Shown piece by piece: positions 25,563 to 37,937 of a stretch of 64,000 nucleotides of DNA (its first letter is position 1; each line of letters starts with the position of its first letter). This DNA comes from Paragordius varius (Eukaryota > Nematomorpha). Position numbers and translations under genes: made by a program. Location: contig OZ176052.1 in assembly GCA_964247055.1 (NCBI GenBank), positions 9,548,001 through 9,612,000 of the forward strand, read 5' to 3'. Under the pieces are notes generated by a model, which saw only the letters and a program-made list of their open reading frames with translations, searched no databases and was not told the DNA's origin.

Positions 25563-26230
25563 TTATAAATCTTCACGATTATTTAATAATTTTTTGATAT
25601 GCGGAACCAGTTCTATTGGGTTTGTTGTTGGTCCCCAGCTTCCTACAATTTGTCCATTTTGATTTATTAAATATTTCCAAAAGTTCCACGTTGGTGGTTG
25701 TGAATGTTCTAAATATTAAATTTAAATACCAGCTAAATACAACCACAGTGGCTCTACGTTTTCCCAACCGCGAGATATTATGTCAACTTTTTCACATAGC
25801 GGAAAATTAATATGATATTTGGAAGTTGCAAAGGATTTAATCATTTCATTTGAGTCAGGTTCCTATAATTATCAAAAATATACTTGCTCCCAAAATTGAT
25901 TGCATGGAAACGCCAAAATTATAAAACCATCTTTAAACTGATCTTGCAAAGAAACCAATTCTCTATAATGGGTATCCGTATAACCGCATTTACTAGCAAC
26001 ATTTACTATGAGCAAAACCTATAGTAATTTAAGTCCGATACTTTTCCTTTGTAAACATCCAATTTTACCGAGTTCCCGTCTATATCTTTCACTGTATAAT
26101 CATAAACAGATTTATTTCCCGATATTGTAGGACAATGGATTATTATATGCAAAAAAAATATTTTCAACAACATAATAGCTAGCTTGAAAGTAAGCTCAAA
26201 CTTTTTTAACCATTTTGTGCCTGCATTCAT
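25563..26230 (-). CDS. GPX7: ER-type cysteine glutathione peroxidase (GPX7/8-like)
   Basis: A thiol peroxidase that would reduce peroxides in the secretory pathway. GPX7/8 relatives feed oxidising equivalents to protein disulphide isomerases. Four exons (26230-26042, 26018-25884, 25862-25730, 25708-25563) with introns of 23, 21 and 21 nt give 200 residues. A hydrophobic N-terminal segment ([17 protein letters not shown]) looks like a signal peptide or anchor. The active site NVASKCGYT carries Cys where some relatives use selenocysteine. Further catalytic positions are AFPCNQF (Gln) and WNFWKYL (Trp, Asn). The protein ends NNREDL, the same type of ER-retrieval signal as vertebrate GPX7. The symbol is by resemblance; GPX8 is equally possible. 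The first ATG is uncertain because the ATG within the hydrophobic segment could also serve. Confidence 0.9.
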
Positions 26231-29200
26231 TCAAATTAGCCTGTATCCATCATTTCACATAATGAAAACATGCTTTCGTCAACAATGGATTCACTTTTAT
26301 CTATTATATAGACCACACATTTAGATTCACCTATATAAGGATCACTCAGGCGTAGTAAACCCTTCATCCTTCCATACTCGATACTTATAAGTGGTAGTCA
26401 TCAAAAATTTTAAAGGGTCGAATTCATGTCATAAGCGCTGTGCGTTATAAAATACCGACAAATATTTACTGGCAGTTTGACACATATCAAGATATTTATA
26501 AATAAGTTGATTAAAGAATTAAATCCATTAAAAGCAATTTAAGGCCCGCAGTTCAAATACCACAGGCGGAAGGAAGGAACGAACGACCTTAAAATAGGTA
26601 AAAGATAGGAGAACTAGAGTGCAATTCTTTTATTAACTTATTATAATAATGTGTGTCAAGGGAGACTTAAGTATAATAATTACTGACTCTACGTAGTTTA
26701 GTCTATGAATTAATTAACTTACATTGTGTCCAGATTATTAGATCCGATGTGATTACAAAATTAAGAAAATCCGTGTTGGATTGATAAAACAATATAAATA
26801 TAAAAGTCCCTAAAGCAGTGGTACTAACCAATTTTTTATAATATCTTAAGAGGTTTTTTAACCCATTCTATAACGCCTCAATCAAGTACGTTTCAACAAA
26901 ATTTTGCTAAAAAATTAAATTTTTAAAAAATTGCATTTTATTAAATTTTCAATTGATATCAATATTTAGAATAAAGTTATTATCGCACAATCCCGACATT
27001 TTTGTGTTAATATAAAGAACTAGCCCATTTTAGACGAGCGAAAAAAATTGTCACCTTTAAGGCGTCCATCTAAAAATAAAAAAATTATGCTTTTAATAGA
27101 TTCATTATATATTTTAGTGTAGTTATATTTTTTGGAATGAAGCACATAGCTTACACCAAATGAATTTTATTTAAAAAGTGCGCTAATTTTGCCATTTTCT
27201 GATATCGATCAGTTACCTGAAAAGTTTAAAAACTTTTTTATATAATTTTTAAGGCTAAAACCAAACGCACCATAATAATCCTGTTTTTGTGGACACTGTG
27301 GTATAAATGATATAATATTTTTAATTTATAAAATGTCCACCTAAATTACTAACAAAATGGGTGGTGTCAATTTATATTAAATAATTCATTACCATTTCAT
27401 TTTTTACAGACAATTACATTTTGGAGTAATTTATTACTCCATTACCTAGGGTAGTTTTATATATACCAGAGCGATTTGAAATTCGAATTGTAAGGTATTA
27501 TTAGGCCGAATTTAAAAATCTGCTTTCTTTAGTCTTTTGAGTGCATCATACTAAGAAATTTATTAAAAAATATAATATTGTAAAAAATTTTTCATCTAAA
27601 ACTTTTGCCGCCATTTTTTCCTAAAATTTTTTAAATCGCTAATGCAACACACAAAAGGTAGAGGACAAAAAAATGTAAGTAAATGTTAATAACCAATTGT
27701 AGAAAGCCACCTTAATTGTTATATTTCAATTATCAAACCATGTTTTCTTGTTTGAAAAACAAAAACTTAAAAAAATTAAAGAGTTATAAATTAGAGCCGC
27801 AACACCATTGAAATAAACAGTTTATATTATAATTTTTATCAAAAATTAGTAGGTAAAATGTAATTCAAAAGCTTTCCATCAAATATTTTCATTATTATTT
27901 ATTTGCCTGTTGTATTAGTGAATTATAAATCAAAGAAAAAAATGGGAAGAAAAATTTTGAGGTAAGGATAATTCTAAAAATTAAAAAAAATTATACATGC
28001 TCTTAATAGGTTAAAGAAATAAACAATACTTTTAAAGATATTTATATTTAAAATGGCTCGTATATATATCGCAGTAAGTAATATAGTGTTATATTATATA
28101 AATAGCCTATTAAGTAAATAAATTAGTTTTCAATACCATATGAACTTTGACTCTATGCTTTTTTTCACAACTTCTTAGTTGAATCGTTAGAATTGTACCG
28201 CTTATAAAATATATACATGTTAATAATATAAAAAGGAACAATGGTTTTAGCATACTTTTTTGGCTAACACATGTCATGTAAAATTTTGTGTTCAGGTTTA
28301 TTCATATATTAAAGTAATATAAAGTGACTTTGGATAAATCATTTTATTTATGTTGCTTACATTCCTGTTATGACAGGTTAACTACCTAAATTGGGAAACT
28401 TGTAAACATGATTAGTATTAACACTTGGATACAGCACATTCATTTCCGTCCTCCGGCTTGAATTGGGGTTTTTGGGGACCCCAGGCCTGTTTAAAAATAA
28501 AATATTTTTTATAGAACAAATTGAAACCATTGCAAAAGTTTGCACTTCAATAACATTGATGAAACGAGATAAAAAGAGAGTGATTTAAAAAACTTGAAAA
28601 TACTTATTTTATGGATGAACTCCAAGGTAAAATTTAGTCAATATGACATATGTGCATTATGTGTAATAAATAAAGGGGTAAAAAATAATCTGATGAATAA
28701 TATAATTCTGATATGAAATGTATCGAGATTATCAAGATACTTTTGTTAATTACGAGTGATTTAAGAAAATTGTTTAGACTTTTGTGGTAAGTGACCCACA
28801 TTAAAAAATGGCGAATTTCGCACACATTTTTTAAATAAAATTTTTTGGGAGAGTTATAGGCTTCATTCCAAAAAACTAAAATATAATCACATAAAAAGAA
28901 TATTTTTAAAAAATTAATTTTAGATGTGGGCTACAAAAGTCCCATTTTTGCTCTATTAAAATCGAATAGTCCTCTTTGAATTAAGCAAAAATGCCGGGAT
29001 TGCGGGATAAAAATATTGAATATGTGCTAAATTTTCATATCAACTAAAAATATTTTTTATTATCCATACATTTAAAAAATTTAAATTTTAGCAAAAAAAT
29101 TTTTAAGCCTACTTCTTACTACTTTAGTACTCCAAAGGGTTAAAGCCTTAACACTTCAAATTGGGGTATCTAAATACTCCAGACAATATATAATTTGATA

Positions 29201-29323
29201 TTTTTAAAACCTACTGACAGAAACGGTCCCAATTTAAATTTATCCTTCTATTATCCTAAAAATTATATAAAAAAGCCGAAATATCTTAATAAAATTTAGT
29301 TAAAAAAAGCTTTATATCTAGAA
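26231..29323. repeat. Intergenic block of family B and C/D repeat fragments
   Basis: No gene was recognised. Segments at about 26800-27330 and 28720-29130 resemble each other in inverse orientation, and also resemble 36480-36960 and the interiors of the family C elements. They look like old family C fragments. Family B termini lie at about 28418-28720 and 29150-29310. A short coding-like stretch on the minus strand (26367-26240) is discussed separately. Confidence 0.5.
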
Positions 29324-29579
29324 CAGGGGTGTCCAACAGGGTACTCGCGAGCCACTAGTGGCTCTTGAAAATTTTGAGTGGCTCTTTGAAAATTTTGAAA
29401 TTATTTATATGTAAATTATGCATTTTTATTTTGACATTTAAATTATTTTTAGAAACTTTCAATAAAATTCTTTATTATAAATATCTATATTCGCATTCAT
29501 TTAATCATTTATAAAACACATTTTTTCCTGCATGTTATTTCCAACTTCAAGATGATAACTTTCTTAAATTAAAACATTA

Positions 29580-29889
29580 TACTTGCAAAAATTAGGTATT
29601 TAATATAATTTATATAGCTTTCATACCAATACTGGGAATTATAATTTGGGTCCATTAAAACATTGAATACTTGCAAAAATAGGTATTTAAAATAATTTAT
29701 TTAGCTTTCATACCAATACTGGGAATTATAATTTGGGTCCATTGAAACATTGAAATACTTGCAAAAAATAGGTATTTATAATAATATATTTAGCTTTATA
29801 CCAATACTGGGAATTATAATTTGGGTCCATTGAAAAATTAAATTACTTGCAAAAAATAAGTATTTAAAATAATTTATTTAGCTTTCAAT
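29580..29889 (+). repeat. 88-bp x4 tandem repeat in the hAT 1 leader
   Basis: Four units start at about 29580, 29668, 29756 and 29844 (each beginning ACTTGCAAAAA) and end directly at the transposase start codon (29890). Each of the first three units contains ACTGGGAATTATAATTTGGG, which resembles codons 15-22 of the transposase (GACTGGGAATTAAAATATGG). The unit therefore seems to derive from the leader plus the first coding bases. Confidence 0.8.
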
Positions 29890-31640
29890 ATGCATAAATC
29901 TAAAAAAGTAACTAGAAAATACAATCCCGACTGGGAATTAAAATATGGGTTTACAAATTTTCAACAAAGCGGAGTGCGTTATTTGCAAATTTACGACAAA
30001 CGGGTTTCGCGAATATAATTTAAAAAGGCATGCCAATACCATGCATTTGGATTTTATTAATATGATTACAGAAATGAAAATAATAAAAAAAATTATCTTT
30101 AAAAAATATTAATAATATCCAACCAACAATTTCATTCACGCAACCTTATCCGATAATAAAGGCAAGTTATATTGTTGCCAATTTACTCGCCAAAAAAATT
30201 ATGCCTTATTCTGATGGTAGTTTGTAAAGGAATGCGTACTGGAAATTATAAAATGTGTTTTGCCTAATAAAGTTGAATTAATATCCAGTATAAGTCTTTC
30301 GCGCAATACTATGTGTCGAAGAATTACAGACATCGCAGAAGAAATTCAACTCCCTAAAAAGAATTCAAAATTTTGTGGCGTTTTCCTTGTCAATTGATGA
30401 AAGCACAGATATAAGCAACATATCACAATTGGTAGTCTTTATTCGAGGGATAGATGAATTTTTTAATATAACAGAAGATATGTTAGGCTTACTTCCGATG
30501 AAAAATACAACTAAGGGAGATGATATGTTTCATGCAATTTTAAAATGTGGACAATTTATTAAATATGAGGGCGCTATCTTGTTTGACAACAGATGGTGCC
30601 CCAGCTATGATGGAAAAAAACCAGGGAACCGTGAAATTATTGTTAAATAAGATGGAATCCGATGCTATTAATATTGACCATATATATATAATGCATTGCA
30701 TGATTTACCGTGAAAATCTTTGCGCACATGCTCTGAGAATGGACAATGTTATGACCGTTGTTATTATAATAGTTTATTTATAAAATCTCATGCTTTGAAG
30801 CATGGGCAGTTTAAGGAGTTATTAAAAGAAATTCATGAATATGGAGATCTTATATTTTTTCAAATGTAAGGTGGCTTAGTTGAGGGAAATGTCTAAAAAG
30901 GTTTTATTATTTATTAAAGAAATAAATATTTTTCTATTGCAGAATAATTATTTGGTAGAGGAATTAACCAATGAAGATTGGTTGTCAGATTTATGCTTTT
31001 CCGTAGATATTACAGAAAAACTAAATCAATTAAATGAATCCTTGCAAAAGCAAGATAATTTATTTGTTGATGCGAATAACCATATTAAAGCGTTTTGTAA
31101 AAAATTGACGTTATTTGAATGCCATTTAAAAAAAATAATGCTGAACATTTTCCAGAATCGAATAGATTTAAAGCAGGTAAAACTAACGATTTTTCAAAAT
31201 ATGTAGATCAAATTAACACATTATCAAAAGCTTTTAATAATCGATACGGGGATATGACAAAATATGAAAAAATATTGGATTTATTTTGTTGTCCATTCTA
31301 CGTTGAAGCTATCAACGCTCCTATTAATTACAAATGGATTACTAGATTTGCAATTCAATAATGAATAAAAATTATCATTTGGGCAAACAAATAAAATTGA
31401 ATTTTATAAAAAATATATAACGTTTGACCTAATTTAAGAATTTTTGCACAAAGATTAATTTGTGCTTTTGGGTCCACTTATCTTTGTGAAAGTTTTTTTT
31501 TCTAAAATGAAATACACAAAATCTCTTTCACGTTCTTTATCTGATGAAAACTTAAAGATTGAATTGAAATGTGCTATATCAATTGATATATATTTGAATA
31601 AATTAAGCAAAAAAATTACAAAACAAATATCCCATTAAAA
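29890..31640 (+). pseudogene. hAT transposase remnant (copy 1)
   Basis: A decayed coding region of the BED-finger hAT type seen in animal GTF2IRD2/ZBED5/FAM200-related elements. It starts MHKSKKVTRKYNPDWELKYG, followed by a broken zinc finger ending NLKRHANTMHLDF. RNase H-like pieces are SLSIDESTDISNISQLVVF (first Asp), LTTDGAPAMMEK (second Asp) and HCMIYRENLCAHAL. The hATC dimerisation region appears near 31500-31640 (MKYTKSLSRSLSDENLK). At least four frame changes or stops are needed to read it through, so no active product is expected. Confidence 0.85.
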
Positions 31641-32149
31641 TTTAATTGTACAATGAAAAATATTTATTTCTTTTATTTTTATTAGATAAAAAAGGGTTAC
31701 ATTTTGGCGATTTAATTCGCCACAGTCTACTCTAGTCATACTATCGTATTGCAATAAGTTTACCATATCCATGTATTTTTATCTTATTTTTACACATTGA
31801 TATAATTTAATTAGCAAAGAATTATTATATTTATACTGTTTATTTTCTTTTTGATATGAAAATTAGCACATCTATATGTTAATATAATAAATTTATTTGT
31901 TACCAATGTCTTGATATATATAAATAAAAAGTGGCTCTTTGGAATTTTGAGGTCGAAATGGTGGCTCTTCAAGCCATTTCTGTTGGACACCCCTGATCTA
32001 GAATGACCAGATTTTTTCAAGGAAAAAGCGGGACAAATCTGAGAAAAGGGGAGGGCATGGGGGGGTGGGGGGTTTAACCAAAAATTTTTATACAATAGTG
32101 TAATATTTATCTATTTTTAGCACAAATACATTATAAATATAAAAAAATA

Positions 32150-33110
32150 TTTTATTCCTGGGTCGTAGGTTATTTGTACCTTAATAATAAATTTCCATGT
32201 GCACGAACAAAGGGTGAAGCGATTGTATGCAATGTCATTTCAACAATGCATTTTCTAAAATAGAAAAAGATTTACAGAAAATAAATTTCATATCGCTATA
32301 TTCTGATGCACATAATTATTTCCCACTCTCATTCTCTACCAGTGAAATTCTGACATAAATTTTACTTCAATAATGAATATTCTGGAAAAAAATAATTTAA
32401 AAGACAAAATCATCGCAAAGTGCGTTGGGTGGAAATGCAAGGAGCGGCACAAAAAAATATTTTTAATAATTTAGCGAATAATCTTAATCAAAACATTATT
32501 GGCGGATACACAACGCTATTCAAACAGCTGATGATTTACTTCTGGATGTGGAAAATTTAGTTGTTAAAATGCTTGGAAGTGTAGAACTCGTTGGTTAGCT
32601 CTTTTGCCAGCTATTAAAAAAATTTAAAAATGTATGATCACCTAGATTCCTATTTTTTATCGTAGGACAAATGTCTAAAATTCCAAATCAAAAAAAGTTA
32701 GAAAATAATTTTATACCATTACCTAATCACATAATTATAAATCATCCAAAAAAACAAGGCTCAATGAATAGCCAGGATATAAAAATGTTTTATACAAACT
32801 GAAAAATTTGGAATACAAGACGGTGCAATTTAATGACTTTTTCTGAAGTATCATTATCATAAATATATTGATGATGAAAACTTAAATTATGGACAACAGA
32901 AAAAAATACAGTAGAATAGGAATGGTTTGAAATAATTATTTTTAAACAAACTATATTCCATACAATAATAAAAATTGTAGAATTAGCATTATCTTTACCT
33001 GTGACCACTGCTATTGAACGCGTTTTTCCACAGCACATGTTTGGACACGGAAAAATCAAATTTAAATGTTGAAACTTTACTAGCCATTTTATGTGTTCAA
33101 ATATAATTTG
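32150..33110 (+). pseudogene. Second hAT-family transposase remnant, plus copy
   Basis: Pieces of a different hAT transposase subfamily: GEAIVCNV, a histidine-rich stretch and, near 32970-33030, the hATC-type ALSLPVTTAIERVF. Many frames are broken. It parallels the better preserved minus-strand copy at 33140-34960, so the two form an inverted pair. A TGACCAGATTTTTTC motif at about 32004 may be an outer terminus. Confidence 0.7.
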
Positions 33111-33139
33111 ACAAATTATTATGAAGACTTATACAATAT

Positions 33140-34960
33140 TTTAAGTAATTTTTTTATTTTTTAACACAAAAACTTTATAAATGTAAGAAAATATTTTATT
33201 TTTTGGTATATTTTTATTTAAGTGAATGCATTTTATCAGATTGTCATCATTTTTTAAAATATTGTAGAAGTCTTCAGAATTTGTAAAACTATATTTGACA
33301 AATAAAATGGCCTTTAAAGTTCCAACATTTATGATTTTTCCGATGTCCACACTTGATTTACTGTGGAAAAAACGCGCTCAGTAGCAGCGTTGGTTCCAGG
33401 TAAAGATAGTGCGAATTCCAGAATTTTAAAAATATTATTGTATGGAACATAGTTTGTTTCAAAATGATAAAATATTTCTTACCATTTTTTTTTCTACTGT
33501 ATTTTTTCTGTTGTCCATAATTTAAATTTTTATTATTAATATATTTTTTAACTAATGATACTTAAGAAAGATTATTTTCTGAAAGATTACTTTTTGGGAA
33601 TTTTTGGGATATGCAGATGTAATCAAATGATTTTTGATCGCACCAGTTAAATTCTGGTTTTAATGTTATCCAATAATGATCAATTTCATTGAATTGTACC
33701 GTCCGGTCTTCCAAATAATCTTTACAGTTTGTATAAAACATTTTTATATGTAGCAGGATATCTTGACGATTTATTGAGCTTTGTTTTTCTAAATTATTTA
33801 TAATGCGGATGATTAATGGTATAAAATTATTTTCTAATAGTTCTTGTTGGAATTTTAGGTTACTAACTTCATTGGCTACTTCGATTGCCGAAATTTTGTC
33901 ACCTTCTATCAATTTAATAACATTTTGAAAGAGAGAAGCTTGATTATTTAGGAACTCTAACCATATTTTTAAAGAATCACTTTCAAAAAACTTTTCCAAA
34001 GTTGTAGGACATTTGTCCTAAAAAATAGGATTTTAAAGGATCATACATATTTAAAATTTTTTTCACTGGCAGAAGAGCTAACCAATGAGTTTTACAATAT
34101 CCAAGCATTTTTTGATATGGAACTTCTGCATTTTCACAGAATTCCTTAAGCGTTTCAATGCGTACCGTGTATATATAAAAATAGGAATATATTTTAACAA
34201 TTACATTTTATACATCTAGGGGTAACATATCATCAGCTGTTTTAATAGCGTTGTGTTTTAAATGCGCTGCATACCCAACGCCAATTATGATTTGATTTAG
34301 ATTATCAGAATTTATGAAAAATATTTTTTGTTCCCCTCCTTGCTTTTCCACCGAAGTTCGTATTGGTGTTGTCAGCGCAATATGATTCTGTCTTTTAAAT
34401 TTTTTTTTCTATAATATTCATTATTGAAGTAAAAATTATGTCGGAATTTTCGCCAGGTTGAGAAATAAATCTATTTTAATTTCTCCGGTTTCTGGAACAA
34501 AATATTTTATTAAGGAAATAATTTTGTTTCCTTGTGATTTGATGCATCAGAGTATAGCGATATGAAATTAATTTTCAGCAAATGTTTTTGTATTTTAGAA
34601 AATGTATGTGGCGAAAAGACATTGCATAAAATGACAGCCTTTGTACGGGCACATGTAAATTTTTATTGTATAGGTACGAATAATCTGTGAGGTACAATCC
34701 ATAGATCTAAAGAAATGATTGTAATTAACGGCGTGAAAAGATAAAACGCCTTCGGCTAGTGCCAAATTCATTTCTTCCTCTCCAAAAGCTGTTTTTCGAT
34801 AAAAATCACTCATTTTGTAAGATGATGCCGCCATATCTAAACATTTTTTATGTTTCTGTGTTTTCATATGCTTTTGCCGCCATGTGCTAGGGTTTCCCTC
34901 GCATAAAGAACATTTAACAAATGATTCATTCTTCGTTTTTTTGATAAAAGGATATTCTTC
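33140..34960 (-). pseudogene. Second hAT-family transposase remnant, minus copy
   Basis: Reads from about 34960 down. An N-terminal zinc-finger-like segment with WRQKHMKTQKHKKCLDMAAS comes first. Then come EEEMNLALAEGVLSFHAVNYN, NVFSPHTFSKIQKHLLKINF, FISLYSDASNHKE, a region around 34250 like VGYAAHLKHNAIKTADDML, KTHWLALLPVKKILNMYDP, and near 33360-33420 EFALSLPGTNAATERVF (hATC). One stretch of 145 codons (33999-33562) is still open. The order and motifs fit a common animal hAT subfamily; the copy is broken. Confidence 0.75.
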
Positions 34961-35284
34961 ATTAATTCATCGTTGAATTTACAACCTTTTGTGCCTATAT
35001 TTTTAAACTAATATTAGTATAAAAAAATATCAATTACCTTAATTTTCTAAACGTATAAGCTACCGATTTGTGGTATTAATTTGTCTTTTTGATAATGTTG
35101 GCAGGTAATATAACTAAAATATTAATATAAAAAAATTTTATTACCTTAATTTTCTGGAGTAAGTATGTAAGCTACCGATTTCGGTATTAACTTTTGTTTT
35201 TGATAAGTAGGAGTAGGAATCAAAGTGTATAATCATATGATACAAATTCGAATAAATTTAGAGTATTTTAAAAAAAAATTTTAT

Positions 35285-35660
35285 AATCAAATTATTTCGC
35301 CGTCATTTTTATTTTACAACATTTATTCAAAATATCGTTTTAATTTAAAAGCGAAGATTACAATGTATTTTTATTCAAATTAATCTAAAATTGCTAGAAA
35401 CAGAAGTGATTTATTTTTTATATTTTGCTAATGCACACATGTCAGGTTGACTAAATTTTTACCTTTGGGTTTTACCTAATAAGTAATATCAAGCATTTTT
35501 GTATGATTTTTTTATATTTGGGTTCATGTTATATAAATGCACACTTTTGCCATGGTTTCAATTACTTAGATATTTTTTGAAGTATTTAATTTTAAACACT
35601 CTAGGGTATCCCCAATTAGAATCGACGGAATAGAATGAATATGTTGCATACAAGTGTTAA
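35285..35660 (-). mobile_element. Family B element, partial copy
   Basis: A reverse copy with a preserved outer end near 35600-35660 and interior. It is followed immediately by another reverse copy (35729-36314), so two family B elements lie in direct tandem. Confidence 0.6.
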
Positions 35661-35728
35661 TATAGTATAAAAACACCTTTTTTATTTATAGCTGATGCTG
35701 AACATTTTGATCGTTTCAGAATTATACT

Positions 35729-36314
35729 TAAAACTTCGATTCAAATTGGGGTATCTAAATACCCAAGACTAAATTTAAATATATATTTTAAAAAAACGAC
35801 TGAAGGAAATATGTCCCAATTTAAATTTATGCTTCTATCCTGATAAAAATTATATAAATATGCCAAAATATCTTGATAAAATTTTGTTTTGAATAAATAG
35901 TTCCATCTCAAACTACTTCGACGCCATTTTTATTTTACAAAATTTTTGCAAAATATCGTCTTCATTTAATTTTAAGGGTAAAACTAAAGCTAATTTTCAA
36001 TATAAATTACATCTAACAATGATAGAAATACAAAAAGCGGTTTATTTTGTATTATTTTTTAATTTCACCATTTGACACATGTCATGTTGACGAAATTTTT
36101 ATCTTTCGGTTTTAGCTTTAAAAAAGTAATATCAAGTATTTTTTAATAAATTTTTTTATATATTTTGGTTTATTAATGTTATATAAGTGCAAAATTTTGC
36201 CATGGTTTCGTTTCCTTCCAAATTTTTTTAAGTATTTGATTTCAAACAGGCCTGGGGTATCCAACCCCAATTTGAATCGAAGGACTAAAATGAGTGTGTT
36301 GTATCCAAGTGTTA
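35729..36314 (-). mobile_element. Family B non-autonomous element, full reverse copy
   Basis: A ~585-bp copy with both termini. It starts ACTTCGATTCAAATTGGGG followed by the TACCC arm of the terminal hairpin, and ends in GAGTGTGTTGTATCCAAGTG. By eye it is close to the copies at 1547 and 53372. No coding content. Confidence 0.75.
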
Positions 36315-36479
36315 AAAGGCTCGTTTGCTTATAAAATAACATATTATTTATTTAACATAAATTTTAAGACAAACGATATTTTAATAAAATTTCTAAGGTT
36401 CTAGAAAGGATTGGTATCGTTATATACTTCATATATGTTAAAGTGTTTTATACCATTTATTGCCTTAAAATAGTATCAA

Positions 36480-37265
36480 GTATCTTCCAACAAAAATTTT
36501 CAAAAAAATTAAATTTTTTAAAATAATATGCATTTTTGCAAAAATAATTTTAGTTGATATTAAATTTTAGTATATATAAAAAATATTTAGCTCACGATAT
36601 CAGCATTTTTGGGTGTATTTAACTATCCTATGTTAGCAAGAGCAAAAAACTTGGGAACTTCATGGCCTACATTAAAAAATAAAATAATTGTTCGGATTAT
36701 AAAGAGTTTATTATATATTTTAATAAAATTTTTTGGAATGAAGCGTTTAGCTTTCACACAAAAAATTTATTAAAATAAAATGTCAAATTTTGTCATTTTC
36801 CGATACAGATCCACTTACTACACTAGTGTAAATTATTTTCTTATATCATTCGTAAGGACTAAAACCAAACGCGCTATGACCATAAAAAACCTACTATATT
36901 TTCCCAAAATATTTTATCAACTTATTTTTTGTGAACACTGTGTTGGCTAATATAAAAATAAAATACACCACTTTTTTGTTTATATCAATGTTAGATGCGA
37001 ATTTAGTCAAAAATTAACTTTAACATTAGCGTTATAATCAAATAAACCGATGATTTGTAAAAATGTTGTAAAAAAATGGCGTTGAAGAGATTTATACAAT
37101 TTTTTTCAAAACAACATTTTGTTTAGAAAATTTGGCTCATTTAAATTAATTTTAGGATAGAAGCATAAATTTAAATTAGGACCATTTGAATCGCTAGTGT
37201 TTATAACGATTTAAAAATTGTCTAACCTAAGCTATTTAAATATCCCAATTGGAATTAAAGTTTAA
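36480..37265. repeat. Old family C-like fragment plus family B fragment
   Basis: 36480-36960 matches, in diverged form, the 26800-27330 repeat (shared phrase GGAATGAAGC...CTTTCACAC and AAAACCAAACGC). 36950-37265 carries the interior and one terminus of family B. No gene. Confidence 0.5.
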
Positions 37266-37529
37266 ATTGGAGCGAATTTAATAAATGGACCTTTAGCGCA
37301 TTGCAAATGATAAATAATTGGTACTTTTAAATTAAAATCGACAAAAACGTTTTCGAGAAAATTAGTTTAATTTTTTTAAAATTACCAGTTTTAGAGGGCA
37401 AATTATTGAATAATCAATTGACTTACAAGTCAAGTGTGACTTTTTTATCACCCCACCCATCAGTCATATTCGGTACTTTCGTAAAAAAATCTATTGTTGA
37501 TACTGAATGGACTTAAAGTAGTTTTATTG

Positions 37530-37675
37530 TTTTAAACCAGTTTACTGGGATTGGGTCGAAACTGTGATATAAAATCCTTGGACCTTAGCGCATTTTTTAT
37601 TTTTTCACCACACGTTTACTAGGATTGGGTCAAAACTGTGAAATAAAATCCTTAACCCTAGCGCATTTATTAATT
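37530..37675. repeat. Short tandem duplication, about 75-bp period
   Basis: The phrase GTTTACTGGGATTGGGTC...AAAATCCTT...TAGCGCATTT occurs at 37539-37597 and again at 37612-37672. A partial third CTTTAGCGCATT lies near 37292. Function unknown. Confidence 0.75.
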
Positions 37676-37792
37676 AAAAATATGAGCTTTACGGTCCATA
37701 AAGTTTAATAACTTTGGAAAAATATCTAAAAATAATTATATTATTTTGTCATGTACCCAAAAAATCCATAGGTAATTTTTGGTCCAAAATTA

Positions 37793-37906
37793 ATGTGACC
37801 AGATATTTTGAACTTGGACGCAGTACAAAATTAAAACATACTTTGCCTGTTTTTACAGCATAGGTGTGGTATATAAAGTTACCACAAAAAAAATTCCACA
37901 TGAAAT

Positions 37907-37937
<31 letters not shown>

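Larger units (their letters stand above)
29324..31995 (+). mobile_element. hAT transposon copy 1, perfect 8-bp target duplication
   Basis: A 2672-bp element. Left end CAGGGGTGTCCAACA, right end TGTTGGACACCCCTG, an exact 15-bp inverted pair. The flanks ATCTAGAA at 29316-29323 and 31996-32003 are identical, the 8-bp duplication expected of hAT insertion. Subterminal repeats of GTGGCTCTT-type occur at both ends. The interior holds a decayed transposase gene. Confidence 0.95.

Noticed and set aside
26540-26600. tRNA-like T-loop text near GCAGTTCAAATACC
   Set aside because: No matching acceptor or anticodon stems could be paired around it.
31811-32095. 94-codon minus-strand frame with a proline-rich stretch
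   Set aside because: It crosses the hAT terminus and its target duplication, and the Pro run comes from the G-rich tract at 32060; not a gene.
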